From Fimenecus sp963590415 (lineage in GTDB: Bacteria; Bacillota; Clostridia; Oscillospirales; Acutalibacteraceae), in assembly GCA_963590415.1 (NCBI GenBank), contig CAVAPB010000012.1:6832-70831 (forward strand): DNA of 64,000 nt, read 5' to 3'. The notes under the pieces are model-generated. The model saw only the letters and a program-made list of their open reading frames with translations. It was not told the origin of the DNA and did not search any database. Made by a program: the position numbers and the translations under genes. Numbering within the stretch: the stretch's first letter is position 1; every line of letters begins with the position of its first letter. This document shows positions 1-8,234 of the stretch, in pieces.

Positions 1-545
1 ATCTGCGGCTCGTCGGAATATGCACAGACGGTTGCAAAGACGCAAAGCTGCTTTTCATATGCAAAATCATAAAGGAACTTCAGCACTTCTGTTTGAGCGG
101 ATTTTGAGCAAAAGTGCAACGGTATTTCAAGCTGAGGTATGTAAAGAATTTCCGTTCCGTAATTGTCAAGCAAAGGGTCAAGTTCTTTAATGATATTTAT
201 CGGGTCTTTCTCCTGCACATATCCGCTTACGGAGGCGTTCTCCTGAACCGAACCGTTGTTCGGAATGAAATAAGAAAAATCGGAATTTGGGAACAGCGTC
301 AGAGCCATAACCTTCTTGCCGTCTTTAACCGCCTGTTCAATTATATTGTCGGTTATTTTCCTAAGCGGACAATCAAAATCATTGGAATAAAACAGCTTTA
401 ATGTGCCCTTTTTCAGCACCTGCACCATATCAAATGCGTGCTTGTCCGTATGCTCTGCGTCATTGTTTTCTACCGTGAAATCATTTGGCATATCAATAAT
501 TTCTTTTGCACATGCTTTGAAATTTTTCTTTCCCTGTTTTTTCAT
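1..545 (-). CDS. Hypothetical protein, 3' end cut off by window edge
   Basis: The minus strand is open from an ATG at 545, preceded by GAGAGGTAAAATT, to the window edge, giving 181 residues with no stop. It starts MKKQGKKNFKACAKEIIDMP. I do not recognise a family with certainty. The run 'GKKVMALTLFP' followed later by 'LDNYGTEILYIPQLEIPLHF' and 'QLCVFATVCAYS' is reminiscent of the beta-strand spacing of RecA/DnaB-type ATPase cores, but no Walker A loop is visible, so this is only a weak inference. The divergent sirtuin gene begins 123 bp away, so the two are separate transcription units. Confidence 0.7.
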   Translation of the reverse strand, partial: MKKQGKKNFKACAKEIIDMPNDFTVENNDAEHTDKHAFDMVQVLKKGTLKLFYSNDFDCPLRKITDNIIEQAVKDGKKVMALTLFPNSDFSYFIPNNGSVQENASVSGYVQEKDPINIIKELDPLLDNYGTEILYIPQLEIPLHFCSKSAQTEVLKFLYDFAYEKQLCVFATVCAYSDEPQ

Positions 546-607
546 AATTTTACCTCTCTCAATGTTTTTTATAAGCATACACCGACAAGCGAGATAAAAA
601 GCGCTCA

Positions 608-636
608 TTGAAAACAGAGGCGGTCGGGAGTATAAT
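608..636 (+). promoter_or_regulatory. Sigma-A type promoter of the sirtuin gene
   Basis: TTGAAA at 608-613, a 17-bp spacer and a perfect TATAAT at 631-636 lie 31 bp upstream of the sirtuin ATG. A GGAAGTGG ribosome site follows just before the start. Confidence 0.75.
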
Positions 637-667
637 ACTTTTGTAATCTTATATCGGAAGTGGTATT

Positions 668-1393
668 ATGACAGATAAAATCAAAGCTCTTCAGGCTGTT
701 ATCGACGAATGTAACGACATTGTGTTTTTCGGCGGAGCGGGCGTATCCACAGAAAGCGGCGTACCCGATTTCAGAAGCGATGACGGCTTATACCGTATGA
801 AATACGACTATCCTCCCGAGACGATTTTAAGCCACACATTTTTCATGAATAAGACCGAGGAATTCTATCGGTTTTACAGAGATAAGATGCTTTGTGACAC
901 CGCTAAGCCCAATGCGGCGCATTTGTTCCTGGCAGAGCTTGAAAAGGCAGGAAAGCTCAAGGCCGTAATCACGCAAAATATCGACAACCTGCATTTCGAG
1001 GCAGGCAGTAAAAAGGTATATGAGCTCCACGGAAGCGTTTACAGAAATCACTGTATGAACTGCGATAAATTTTACGGATTTGATTATATTAAGAACTCAA
1101 AAGGAATACCGAGATGCTCCTGCGGCGGAATAATAAAGCCCGATGTTGTGCTCTACGAGGAGGGACTGGACGAAGCGACTCTTCATGGTTCGATTGAGGC
1201 AATCAGGGACGCCGACGCGCTGATAATCGGCGGAACATCGCTTGCGGTCTACCCTGCCGCAGGGCTTATAGATTATTTTCGAGGTGAATATCTTGTTGTG
1301 ATAAACCGTGACGCAACGCCGAGGGACAGCCAAGCCGATTTGGTAATCAACGAGCCTATCGGCAAGGTTTTTTCGCAGATAAAGATAAAATAG
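668..1393 (+). CDS. cobB: NAD-dependent protein deacylase, sirtuin (SIR2/CobB family)
   Basis: Removes acetyl or other acyl groups from protein lysines using NAD+, releasing nicotinamide and O-acyl-ADP-ribose in the cytoplasm. The 241-residue length fits bacterial sirtuins. Visible motifs in order: NAD-binding GAGVSTESGVPDFRS (about 23-37), TQNIDNLH (102-109), catalytic HG at 121-122, a zinc ribbon with Cys129, Cys132, Cys150 and Cys152 (a CxxC ... CxC arrangement), and KPDVVLYEE (157-165). The start is fixed by the GGAAGTGG site and promoter at 608-636. It converges on the DUF2798 gene with only 16 bp between stops, and is monocistronic. Substrates cannot be told from sequence. Confidence 0.95.
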   Translation: MTDKIKALQAVIDECNDIVFFGGAGVSTESGVPDFRSDDGLYRMKYDYPPETILSHTFFMNKTEEFYRFYRDKMLCDTAKPNAAHLFLAELEKAGKLKAVITQNIDNLHFEAGSKKVYELHGSVYRNHCMNCDKFYGFDYIKNSKGIPRCSCGGIIKPDVVLYEEGLDEATLHGSIEAIRDADALIIGGTSLAVYPAAGLIDYFRGEYLVVINRDATPRDSQADLVINEPIGKVFSQIKIK

Positions 1394-1409
1394 GAGCTGA
1401 TTTTTCTTT

Positions 1410-1880
1410 TTAATCTTTTGACCTTGCGGATTTGAACATCAAGCCGAACAATCTTCTTGCAATCGGACCTGCAATAAGCAGTTGAACGGGCAGTGCCATA
1501 ATAAAATTGCGGCAATAGGTTGTGAGATAATTCGGAATAAGCTGTGCGGTAAATCCGTAACCGTGATAAACTCCCAAAATGCTTGCTAACGCAACCTGAC
1601 ATACGACAGTGAAAATCTGAATTGTCAATATAATAAAAATCGGTCTGTCCCCCGATTTCACAATACGAAATGCGAGTCGCTTTGCAACGGGACTTGATAT
1701 AAAAAACGCACAAAGGAAAATAATCACATATTCCAACCACATTCCTTTAAGCGCAATCAAAAAAGTATAATTTTCAAAGCTTCCGCTTGCCAATACAGTG
1801 TTGTAAAGCGTCATTGTGTAGACCATAATCCAAGCGGTAATTGCTGTAAAAATTACAGACTGAAATTTTGTTTTAGGCAT
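1410..1880 (-). CDS. DUF2798 family membrane protein
   Basis: A 156-residue integral membrane protein with four predicted hydrophobic segments. It begins MPKTKFQSVIFTAITAWIMV, typical of DUF2798, and contains two copies of the roughly 65-residue module (about 5-75 and 80-150), each ending in a basic 'A(R/K)RL' turn (VAKRLAFRIV, IARRLFGLMF). No function is established for the family. It is monocistronic, its 3' end facing the sirtuin gene and its 5' end facing the repeat island. Confidence 0.85.
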   Translation of the reverse strand: MPKTKFQSVIFTAITAWIMVYTMTLYNTVLASGSFENYTFLIALKGMWLEYVIIFLCAFFISSPVAKRLAFRIVKSGDRPIFIILTIQIFTVVCQVALASILGVYHGYGFTAQLIPNYLTTYCRNFIMALPVQLLIAGPIARRLFGLMFKSARSKD

Positions 1881-1929
1881 TTTATTTTCTCCGTTTCATA
1901 TAAATTACAGAATTTTTAATACAACTTTT

Positions 1930-3048
1930 TAAGAAGTCAAATTCAATTTCACATACCGCACCTCGCTAAAAAAATGAAAGCCACTTCGCCGTCCGACAGT
2001 GGCAAAGTGACATTTATTGTCCGAAAGTATAAAAAAGCCTTGCAAGCATTTATGCCTGCAAGGCTTTATGTATTGTATTATACCGCAATGCGCATTGAAA
2101 ATCAAGTGATTTTTGAGTGGCAGACAGGGGCAATGGTTGTCCTACGGTCGCATAAATTTTCGGTTTTGTTAATGCGGCTTGGAGCGCCGCACAAAATCGA
2201 CCGCTGCGCCAACAGATGCTCCCTTTATCCGCCACAGGTGGTGGTCGCATATGTTGCCCTGAGATGGGGCGGAAGCACGAAACAAATTTGATATAAAACT
2301 CGGACAGGGGCAAGCCCTGTACCTACGGGGTATGGCGGTTTGTTGTTGGTTTATCATAATTTCGGTTGATATGAAATTATAATCAACGCACAACCCGTAG
2401 GGGCGACCTGCGGTCGCCCGTCAAATTCAGAGCAAATTAAAAGCGGGCGAACACAGTTCGCCCCTACGATATGATATGTTTTTCAATTTGTGCGTTCAGC
2501 CTCCCTTTACAAGGGAGCCTGTGACGGACAGGGGCAAGCCCTGTACCTACGGGGTATGGCGGTTTGTTTTCAATTCCATATCAGCCGTAAATAAATATCA
2601 AATTAAAATGTACGCAGAACCAAGCCTTCCTCTGACGAGGAAGGTGGCACGCCGCAGGCGTGTCGGAAGGAGAGAAAGCAATAAATATCAAATTTTCGTT
2701 ATCTCTCCCTCAGTCATTTTTCAGAAGAAAAATGACAGCTCCCTCGTCAGAGGGAGCCTATGTTTGCAAATGCGGCTTGGGGCGCCGCACAAAATTGGTC
2801 GCTACAATCAAATACATTTTATATTATATCGTAGGGGCGAACTGTGTTCGCCCGCTTTTAATGTCAGCATAAATTTAACGGGCGACCGCAGGTCGCCCCT
2901 ACGCTATATGATATGTTTTTCAATTTGTGCGTTCAGCCTCCCTTGTGTAAAGGGAGGTGCCGAACGAATGTGAGGCGGAGGGATTGTAGTGCTGATTTTA
3001 TATAATTTGTAAAAATCCCTCAGTCATTTTTTTGTTTCCAAAAAAATG
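1930..3048. repeat. Intergenic island of mosaic short palindromic repeats (copy 1)
   Basis: No credible gene in this 1.1-kb stretch. It is a patchwork of short modules that recur in other islands of the window: 'ACAGGGGCAAGCCCTGT' type hairpins (2305-2325, 2530-2550); a two-hairpin unit of GGGCGACCTGCGGTCGCCC plus GGGCGAACACAGTTCGCCC (2400-2467) and its reverse (2831-2905); GCGGCTTGGAGCGCCGC followed by conserved text (2171-2265, 2771-2812); and CCCTCAGTCATTTTTC...GAAAAATGACAG followed by an AGGGAGCC arm (2702-2760). A terminator-like hairpin (AAGCCTTGCAAGCAT and complement) lies at 2034-2066. Reading frames across it are fortuitous. Confidence 0.8.
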
Positions 3049-3087
3049 GGGTATTTGTCAAAAAGTTGACAAAAACATTGAGGGAAA

Positions 3088-3990
3088 TCATAAAGAAGCT
3101 TCAAAAATAATTGGGGATAAATAACCCAAAGAAGAATGTAATCTGATAGGGTTATAAAAATTGTTTATATAATCTTCAATATAATATTTCGCTTGAATAA
3201 AGGTATATATTTTCTTCTGATAAACGCACTCCTTTTTCAATTGAGCGTGGAAGGATTCCTGATTTGCATTTTCATCACACGAATGATTAAGCGATGTGTA
3301 GCTCGGCAGAAACCTGTTCTTTGATAAAAATTCACGGTATTTGGCAGATCTGAATTGTGAGCCTTTGTCTGAATGTATTATCAGTCCCGGTTCGGGATTA
3401 CGGGAGTGTATTGCCTGTTTTAACACATCAAGTATGTCTTGCGTTTTTTGCTCTTTCTTCAGACCCCACGCCACTACCTTTCTCGAATACAAATCAATAA
3501 ATGTTATCAGGAAAAATGTACCTTCTTTTATCGTCTTTATGTATGTAATATCTGTTGTCCACACCTGATTTATATCTGTTATATGCATATCCTTTATCAG
3601 GTTGACTATCTGTTTCTTTTCTCCAGCTTTAAGAGTATTCGTTTTTCGCTGAAACCTCGTTGTTACAATGCTTTTCACGCCTAATATATGCATCGCGCGT
3701 GATACCTTTGACACACTGCAGGATACTCCTTTACGCACAAGCTCGGTGCGTATCTTTGGCGCTCCGTATATGCCTTTATGCTTTGCATATATTATTGCAA
3801 CCTCTCGAACGAAATCTGCTTGCTTTTCTATTGACTCTTCATATGTTTTCAGCCAATAAAGATGGCTGGTTCTCGGTACGTTTATCAGCTTGCAGATTTC
3901 ATTAAGCGAATACGGTTCACGTTCTGTCAGTTGTTTGATTGCCTGATATGCTTTTAATCTATCCTGCTGACAATAGATATTGTTTTTTTT
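3088..3990 (-). CDS. IS3-family transposase OrfB (integrase catalytic domain)
   Basis: The frame runs about 300 residues if read from the frameshift site; it has no usable ATG upstream (a TGA closes it at about 3997-3999), so it is probably made as an OrfAB fusion by -1 frameshifting. The N-terminal part has the HTH_21-like region with KGIYGAPKIRTELVRKG. The catalytic triad is visible: WTTDITYI (first Asp), IHSDKGSQF (second Asp) and NQESFHAQLKKE (Glu), followed by YNPIRLHSSLGYLSP, the classic IS3 C-terminus. A GTG at 3738 could give an internal product. No disruption is seen, so the transposase looks functional. Confidence 0.88.
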   Translation of the reverse strand, partial: KKNNIYCQQDRLKAYQAIKQLTEREPYSLNEICKLINVPRTSHLYWLKTYEESIEKQADFVREVAIIYAKHKGIYGAPKIRTELVRKGVSCSVSKVSRAMHILGVKSIVTTRFQRKTNTLKAGEKKQIVNLIKDMHITDINQVWTTDITYIKTIKEGTFFLITFIDLYSRKVVAWGLKKEQKTQDILDVLKQAIHSRNPEPGLIIHSDKGSQFRSAKYREFLSKNRFLPSYTSLNHSCDENANQESFHAQLKKECVYQKKIYTFIQAKYYIEDYINNFYNPIRLHSSLGYLSPIIFEASL

Positions 3991-4208
3991 AATATATCAT
4001 TTTCTCTTTCCAATTCCCGTATTCTTAGAATCAAATCTTCCTTTGTTGTTGTGTCCGGAAGATATTTGTTCTTATTGTACTTCGTTATCCAATGTTCTAC
4101 GGTCTTAACCGGCACTCCGAATGATTTTGCCACCTTGCTTGTCGATTCTTTTTCCTCGCATATCATTCGCACCACCGTGTCCTGTATTTCCGTACTCCAT
4201 TTCCTCAT
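3954..4208 (-). CDS. IS3-family transposase OrfA (helix-turn-helix protein)
   Basis: An 84-residue protein that binds the IS ends and provides the leader of the OrfAB fusion. An HTH is seen at about 20-45 (STSKVAKSFGVPVKTVEHW), followed by a heptad-like stretch (LILRIRELERENDILKK) expected for the leucine-zipper region. ATG at 4208 is preferred over the upstream GTG (4217) because GGAG lies 8 bases before it. Its last codons overlap orfB in the -1 frame across an A8 run. Confidence 0.88.
   Translation of the reverse strand: MRKWSTEIQDTVVRMICEEKESTSKVAKSFGVPVKTVEHWITKYNKNKYLPDTTTKEDLILRIRELERENDILKKTISIVSRID
3984..3990 (-). other. Programmed -1 frameshift heptamer A_AAA_AAA
   Basis: In the orfA frame the mRNA reads TTA AAA AAA ACA, which presents A_AAA_AAA for a tandem -1 slip into the orfB frame (AAA AAA AAC AAT). 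The orfB frame opens only a few codons upstream, so slippage here is the natural way to make OrfAB. Confidence 0.75.
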
Positions 4209-4272
4209 ACTTACCACTCCGTTTCTATTTTATATTCCCCCTTTCTTCTTGTCAACTTTTTGACCAAGTCCC

Positions 4273-5046
4273 TTGACAGCTCCCTCTGAGATGGAGCGGA
4301 ACTTCTCGGGTAATTTCATACTCATTTAGAGCGTAGGGCGGGGGCTTGCTCCCGCCGCAAATCCGCAAAAGTCGGTAGCGACAGTGAGCCGTCGGGAGGG
4401 CGTTTACAACCGAGCAGGCGAGCCGAGCGTGATTTTTGCGGAAAAGGAGGAGTTGCATAGTGAGTGAGAGACAGCCAAAGGCTGTTGCGAGCGATACGAA
4501 GCAAACGACGACGCGGGCTTGCCCCTGTCCGAAATAAATTTCATATCAGTCATATTGACGGACAGCCGCAAGGGCTGTCCCTACGGCAAATCAATGCGAA
4601 GCCTTGTATATCAGCACCGATTTTGCATTGTTTGTTTGTTTCTCTCCCTCAGTCATTTTTCAGAAGAAAAATGACAGCCTTGCCCTCTTGCGGTACCCGA
4701 TTTTGTTTATGCGGCTTGGAGCGCCGCACAAAATCGACCACTACGCCAACAGATGCTCCCTTTATCCGCCACAGGCGGCGGTCGCATATGTTGCCCGTCA
4801 GAGGGAGCCTATGTTCTCTATAATTTTCAACCCGTGCGAAGCAACCACAATTCTTCATTTTTCATTCTTCATTATTCACTCGCCCGCAAGACCGCTGCCC
4901 ACGCCCTACCGCTACGCCCTCGGACAGCCGCAAGGGCTGTCCCTACGATATGATATAAATTATAATTCGTGCGAAGCACCCACAATTCTTCATTCTTCAT
5001 TCTTCATTTTTCATTCTTCATTATTCACTCGCCCGCAAGGGCGCAT
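4273..5046. repeat. Intergenic island of mosaic repeats (copy 1, right part)
   Basis: Continuation of the repeat patchwork interrupted by the IS. It contains AGGGCGGGGGCTTGCTCCCGCC (from 4334), a roughly 150-bp module (4360-4515) that returns inverted at 35308-35462, ACAGCCGCAAGGGCTGT hairpins (4562-4578 and 4924-4940), the GCGGCTTGGAGCGCCGC unit nested within the two halves of a CCCTCAGTCATTTTTC hairpin module (4641-4810), and AT-rich iterations of TTCATTCTTCA (4850-4880, 4985-5025) followed by CGCCCGCAAGGGCG. No gene is supported here. Confidence 0.8.
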
Positions 5047-5083
5047 AAAAACAGAGAGACACCCAAAAGGTATCTCTCTGCAT
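5047..5083 (-). terminator. Rho-independent terminator of the YhgE/Pip operon
   Basis: On the minus strand GCAGAGAGATACC, loop TTTT, GGGTGTCTCTCTG, then TTTTTA. It lies about 40 bp past the YhgE/Pip stop codon. Confidence 0.85.
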
Positions 5084-5124
5084 TTTGTTGATATTCGATT
5101 ATAAATCCGAGCGACCGTTTATTA

Positions 5125-7263
5125 TCAGAAGAGGTCGGTTTTTTCAATCTTCTTATTGAAGAACTTGATGGGCTTTTTGAAGATGAATCTGAAGAACAGA
5201 CCCACTATCAATGCTATTACGATATATGCGCAAAGCTTCACAAGATCCATCCAATAATCGTTTTCCCAAACTCCGCATACACATTCTCTCATCGCGTTGA
5301 TTACGAAGGTAAACGGAAGATACGGATGAATTGCCCTGAAGAATGCCGGTGTAACATCAATCGGGAACGTACCGCCCGAGCCGCCGAGCTGAACGACAAG
5401 CAATATAACCGCTACAGCCTTGCCTATGTCGCCGAACGCCGCTACAAGCGAGTACATAAACAGCGAGAACACAAGCGAAGCAAAGCAGCCTGCGAGTATG
5501 AACAAGCCGGGGTTGTAGCACTGAATCTTCAGGAAATACAAATCGCCCAGACAGATGATAAGGCTCTGTACAAGTCCGAAGCTCATATATGTAAGCGCTC
5601 TGCCGAAAAACTCCTGCGAAGATGTGAGATTACTGAACTCTTTTTTATGTTTAACATTGGGATTGACTACCGCAATAAGAATTATTGCGCCGACCCAGAT
5701 TGCAAGCGTCGTGTAGAACGGAGCCATAGCCGAGCCGTAATTGTCAATACCGTAAATTTTCTCGGTGTTGACGGTAACAGGCGAAGCGAGGAAGCTTCCG
5801 AGCTCGTTTCCGTTGTTAACCGACAGATTGTATATTACATTGAACAGCTCGGTGTCGGTAAGACCCGCAACCTTGCCGTCGACAACATCAAGCTGTGCGA
5901 CAAAGCCGTCAAGCATTGACGAGAGAGCTGAGAACATTGTCGAGCCGGCGCTTATTGAAGTGCTCAATGAGCTTGAAAGGTTCTTGAACTCATCACTTCC
6001 GCCTATTTTTTCGATAACATTCGAAACATCGTTCATAACGGTTAAAAGAGAATCGATTGCCTTGCTCAAAGCGGGCTTTACGGTGTTTGTATAAGTCGAA
6101 TTGAGCCCGTCAAGCGTGGAAGCGATAGACTTCAACGAGTTTGTCACTTCGGAAACATCGTTCTGATTTGCGCCTGTCGAAATTATCGTTGTGAGCCTGT
6201 TGTCAAGCTGTGTAAGGCTGTTTTTAGCTTCGGTAAGCGAGGTTATGAGCTTATCCAAGCCATCAACGGGTGTTTCAAGAGAGTCTCTGATGGATTCAAG
6301 AGTTGATATAAACAGCGAAAGCTTCTGATTTACATCCTTAACTGAAGCCTGAACCGTTTTAAGACCTGCGGTTGTTGCATTGTTGGCAACATCGTTTATC
6401 TCTGTAATTGAGTTTGCCGCAGAAACCAATGTCGATGAGGACTGCGTGATAACAGAGCCCATAGCGTCCGTAACGCCGTCAACGGCAGCTCTTGTTACCT
6501 GTATTGCCTCGTTGGTGTTCTTGATAGCACTGTCAACATTATTCATAAGCTTGCTTATATCAGACTGCGTAAGCGATGAATCAAGATTTTCAAGCTGCTG
6601 CATAATTGTGTCAAAGCTCTGCAAGGTCGCCTGCAAGCCGACAACATTGTTTTTTACAACCTCAATTCCCGTTGTAATCTTCTTAACTGTTGAGTCCGAG
6701 CCGTTGTTTGCGTCAACGACCACAACGCCTAAAACCTCGTTTATTACATCGACAACAGTCTGTACGAAGGACTCGTTGACCTCCGTCTGTACGGTCTGAA
6801 CGACCTTGTCGGTAATCTTTGTGGCTATGGCGTTTTTCTTTTCATTCGCATAATATGTAATCTGCGGCAAGGTAAATTCCGCTGACACGATACTTGTAAG
6901 CGATTCGCTGAAATCCGCAGGAACCTCGATTGCGGCATAATACTTGCCTGCCTTTACGCCGTATATGCCGTCCTCTTTGGAAACAAACTGCCAGTTGATG
7001 GTGTCGTTTGCGGAAAGATTTTCCTTTATCTGCTCTCCGACATTGACCTCAATATCCTGGAACTTTGTTCCCTTATCCTCGATAATAACGGCAACCTGCA
7101 TATTGCCTGTGCTCTGCTTGCCGTACGGGTCCCAGTTTGCGTAAATGTTGAACCACGCATAAAGCGACGGCAACACAAGAATACCCACCGCCAAAATGAT
7201 TGCCATACTGTTTGTAAAAATCTTTTTTAAGTCTCGGGTGTATATCTTAAAAATGTTTTTCAT
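5125..7263 (-). CDS. YhgE/Pip family membrane protein
   Basis: A 712-residue protein with the family layout: an N-terminal transmembrane helix (about 17-37, SMAIILAVGILVLPSLYAW) and the conserved FNIYANWDPYG, a long extracytoplasmic part rich in coiled-coil-like heptads (about 60-500), then an ABC-2-like set of about five C-terminal helices (from 'YTTLAIWVGAIILIAVVNP' onward). Homologues include Bacillus YhgE and the lactococcal phage infection protein Pip, a phage receptor; the cellular role is poorly known. Its ATG shares a base with the stop of the upstream 154-residue gene (TAATG), implying translational coupling. The promoter and a palindromic site lie upstream of that partner. Confidence 0.88.
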   Translation of the reverse strand: MKNIFKIYTRDLKKIFTNSMAIILAVGILVLPSLYAWFNIYANWDPYGKQSTGNMQVAVIIEDKGTKFQDIEVNVGEQIKENLSANDTINWQFVSKEDGIYGVKAGKYYAAIEVPADFSESLTSIVSAEFTLPQITYYANEKKNAIATKITDKVVQTVQTEVNESFVQTVVDVINEVLGVVVVDANNGSDSTVKKITTGIEVVKNNVVGLQATLQSFDTIMQQLENLDSSLTQSDISKLMNNVDSAIKNTNEAIQVTRAAVDGVTDAMGSVITQSSSTLVSAANSITEINDVANNATTAGLKTVQASVKDVNQKLSLFISTLESIRDSLETPVDGLDKLITSLTEAKNSLTQLDNRLTTIISTGANQNDVSEVTNSLKSIASTLDGLNSTYTNTVKPALSKAIDSLLTVMNDVSNVIEKIGGSDEFKNLSSSLSTSISAGSTMFSALSSMLDGFVAQLDVVDGKVAGLTDTELFNVIYNLSVNNGNELGSFLASPVTVNTEKIYGIDNYGSAMAPFYTTLAIWVGAIILIAVVNPNVKHKKEFSNLTSSQEFFGRALTYMSFGLVQSLIICLGDLYFLKIQCYNPGLFILAGCFASLVFSLFMYSLVAAFGDIGKAVAVILLVVQLGGSGGTFPIDVTPAFFRAIHPYLPFTFVINAMRECVCGVWENDYWMDLVKLCAYIVIALIVGLFFRFIFKKPIKFFNKKIEKTDLF

Positions 7264-7727
7264 TACTCATCCTCCTCGTCGTCTTCCTCATCTTCCTCAT
7301 CATCGTCCTTGAAAATGTCATATTCTCCGTATTCCAGCATATCGTCGTCTTTCAGATACGGTATGACCTTATCCTCGACCAAATACCTTATGTAATCAAG
7401 GAACAAAAATACGGTGACCAAGAAAAATATCAGGAAAATCCATATAGCCAGCATCTGCATATAGCGTCCCGTAGCTTTACCGAATGCAGCCAAGAATATT
7501 GAGAGCAGCACAAAGACAACAGCGGTTATAATCTTTCCCTTGTTGTACTTTTTACGCCCCTTTTCATAGTTCTTGAGAAGCTTATCTTTTATAAACAAAT
7601 ATTTTCTTGCATACTTTTCGTCTTTGGTAAGCTCGGGTTCCGACTCTGCCGTGCGAAAAACGCAAACCTTGTCGTTTGCTTCCTCACGGATTACTTCATC
7701 GTTTTTTTCTTTGAAGTTTTCATCCAT
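7263..7727 (-). CDS. Unknown membrane protein with acidic C-terminal tail
   Basis: A 154-residue protein I cannot assign to a family. A charged N-terminus with many Asp, Glu and Lys is followed by a basic stretch (KNYEKGRKKYNKG), two predicted transmembrane helices (about 68-85 and 91-110, IITAVVFVLLSIFLAAFG and MLAIWIFLIFFLVTVFLFL), and a very acidic end made mostly of Asp and Glu (last 20 residues). GGAGG precedes the ATG. It is co-transcribed and translationally coupled with the YhgE/Pip gene, so it may assist that protein in the membrane; this is inference from context. Confidence 0.75.
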   Translation of the reverse strand: MDENFKEKNDEVIREEANDKVCVFRTAESEPELTKDEKYARKYLFIKDKLLKNYEKGRKKYNKGKIITAVVFVLLSIFLAAFGKATGRYMQMLAIWIFLIFFLVTVFLFLDYIRYLVEDKVIPYLKDDDMLEYGEYDIFKDDDEEDEEDDEEDE

Positions 7728-7755
7728 AAAATGTCGCCTCCTTCACATTCAGTAT

Positions 7756-7784
7756 ATTATATCAATTTATTTTACGGTTTTCAA
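7756..7784 (-). promoter_or_regulatory. Promoter of the YhgE/Pip operon
   Basis: On the minus strand TTGAAA, 17-bp spacer, TATAAT, ending about 28 bp before the ATG at 7727. The spacing and both boxes fit sigma-A consensus well. Confidence 0.75.
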
Positions 7785-7789
7785 TAGTT

Positions 7790-7807
7790 ATTAGAAAATT
7801 GTCTAAT
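7790..7807. promoter_or_regulatory. Candidate operator: ATTAGA-N6-TCTAAT inverted repeat
   Basis: A perfect 6-bp inverted repeat with a 6-bp spacer lies 5 bp upstream of the -35 box of the YhgE/Pip operon. Its position suits a dimeric regulator; many YhgE/Pip genes in Firmicutes neighbour TetR-type regulators, but none is encoded beside it here. Confidence 0.45.
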
Positions 7808-7830
7808 AAACACTTTCTGTAAATTTGTGG

Positions 7831-7863
7831 AAAAACACGGGGCAGTTAAATTACTGCCCCGTG
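7831..7863 (-). terminator. Terminator of the hypA operon
   Basis: Perfect CACGGGGCAGT / ACTGCCCCGTG stem, 6-base loop, followed on the minus strand by TTTTT. It lies just after the hypA stop. Confidence 0.9.
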
Positions 7864-7879
7864 CAGGTTATGAGAATGG

Positions 7880-8224
7880 CTATGTTACCTCTATCTCTTT
7901 GATATTGAATTCGTTGCCCTTAATGAGATATGTCCTTTCGCTGCCGCAGTGCGGACATATTTTGCCGTATTGCACGGTGGGATATGTCTTTTGGCAGTCC
8001 TCGCAATAGGTTATTGCGTCAATTCGTTCAACACGCAATTCGCAGTCGGTAAGTATCTCGTGCTTTTTAACCGCCCAATTCCAACAGTCTATAAGGTACT
8101 CGGGAATGACGGTTGATACCTCGCCGACCTCAAGCGTAACGCTGTGAACATGCTCGACATTATTCTCAACGGCAACCTTTTTCACATCGTCGATAACATA
8201 GAATACTACGCCGAGTTCGTGCAT
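7880..8224 (-). CDS. hypA: Nickel incorporation metallochaperone HypA
   Basis: Delivers Ni(II) to a nickel enzyme precursor, classically NiFe hydrogenase, working with the GTPase HypB. At 114 residues it has the usual size. The N-terminal MHE nickel motif (His2, Glu3) is intact and the zinc site is formed by Cys74, Cys77, Cys90 and Cys93 (CEDC...CPHC). AGAGGT precedes the ATG. It follows the large flavoprotein by 10 bp in the same direction and is the last gene before a terminator. hypB lies on the other side of the divergent promoter, but no hypC, hypD, hypE, hypF or hydrogenase subunit is in the window. Confidence 0.93.
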   Translation of the reverse strand: MHELGVVFYVIDDVKKVAVENNVEHVHSVTLEVGEVSTVIPEYLIDCWNWAVKKHEILTDCELRVERIDAITYCEDCQKTYPTVQYGKICPHCGSERTYLIKGNEFNIKEIEVT

Positions 8225-8234
8225 ATTTTACCTC

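Larger units (their letters stand above)
3049..4272 (-). mobile_element. IS3-family insertion sequence (IS150-like), apparently intact
   Basis: About 1.22 kb with imperfect terminal inverted repeats: left GGGTATTTGTCAAAAAG (from 3049), right end in reverse complement GGGACTTGGTCAAAAAG (from 4272), both continuing TTGACAA. The two overlapping frames encode orfA (helix-turn-helix) and orfB (DDE integrase). The flanks ATG / TTG could be a degenerate 3-bp target duplication, but the boundary is uncertain by a few bases. The element sits inside a CAGTCATTTTT...AATGACAGCTCCC repeat module, whose two halves lie on either side. Confidence 0.85.

Noticed and set aside
2476..2973. Apparent 165-residue gene in the first repeat island
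   Set aside because: It is made wholly of palindromic repeat modules that recur elsewhere in other frames.
4604..5104. Apparent 166-residue gene in the right part of the island
   Set aside because: Same repeat mosaic; biased composition and no ribosome site.
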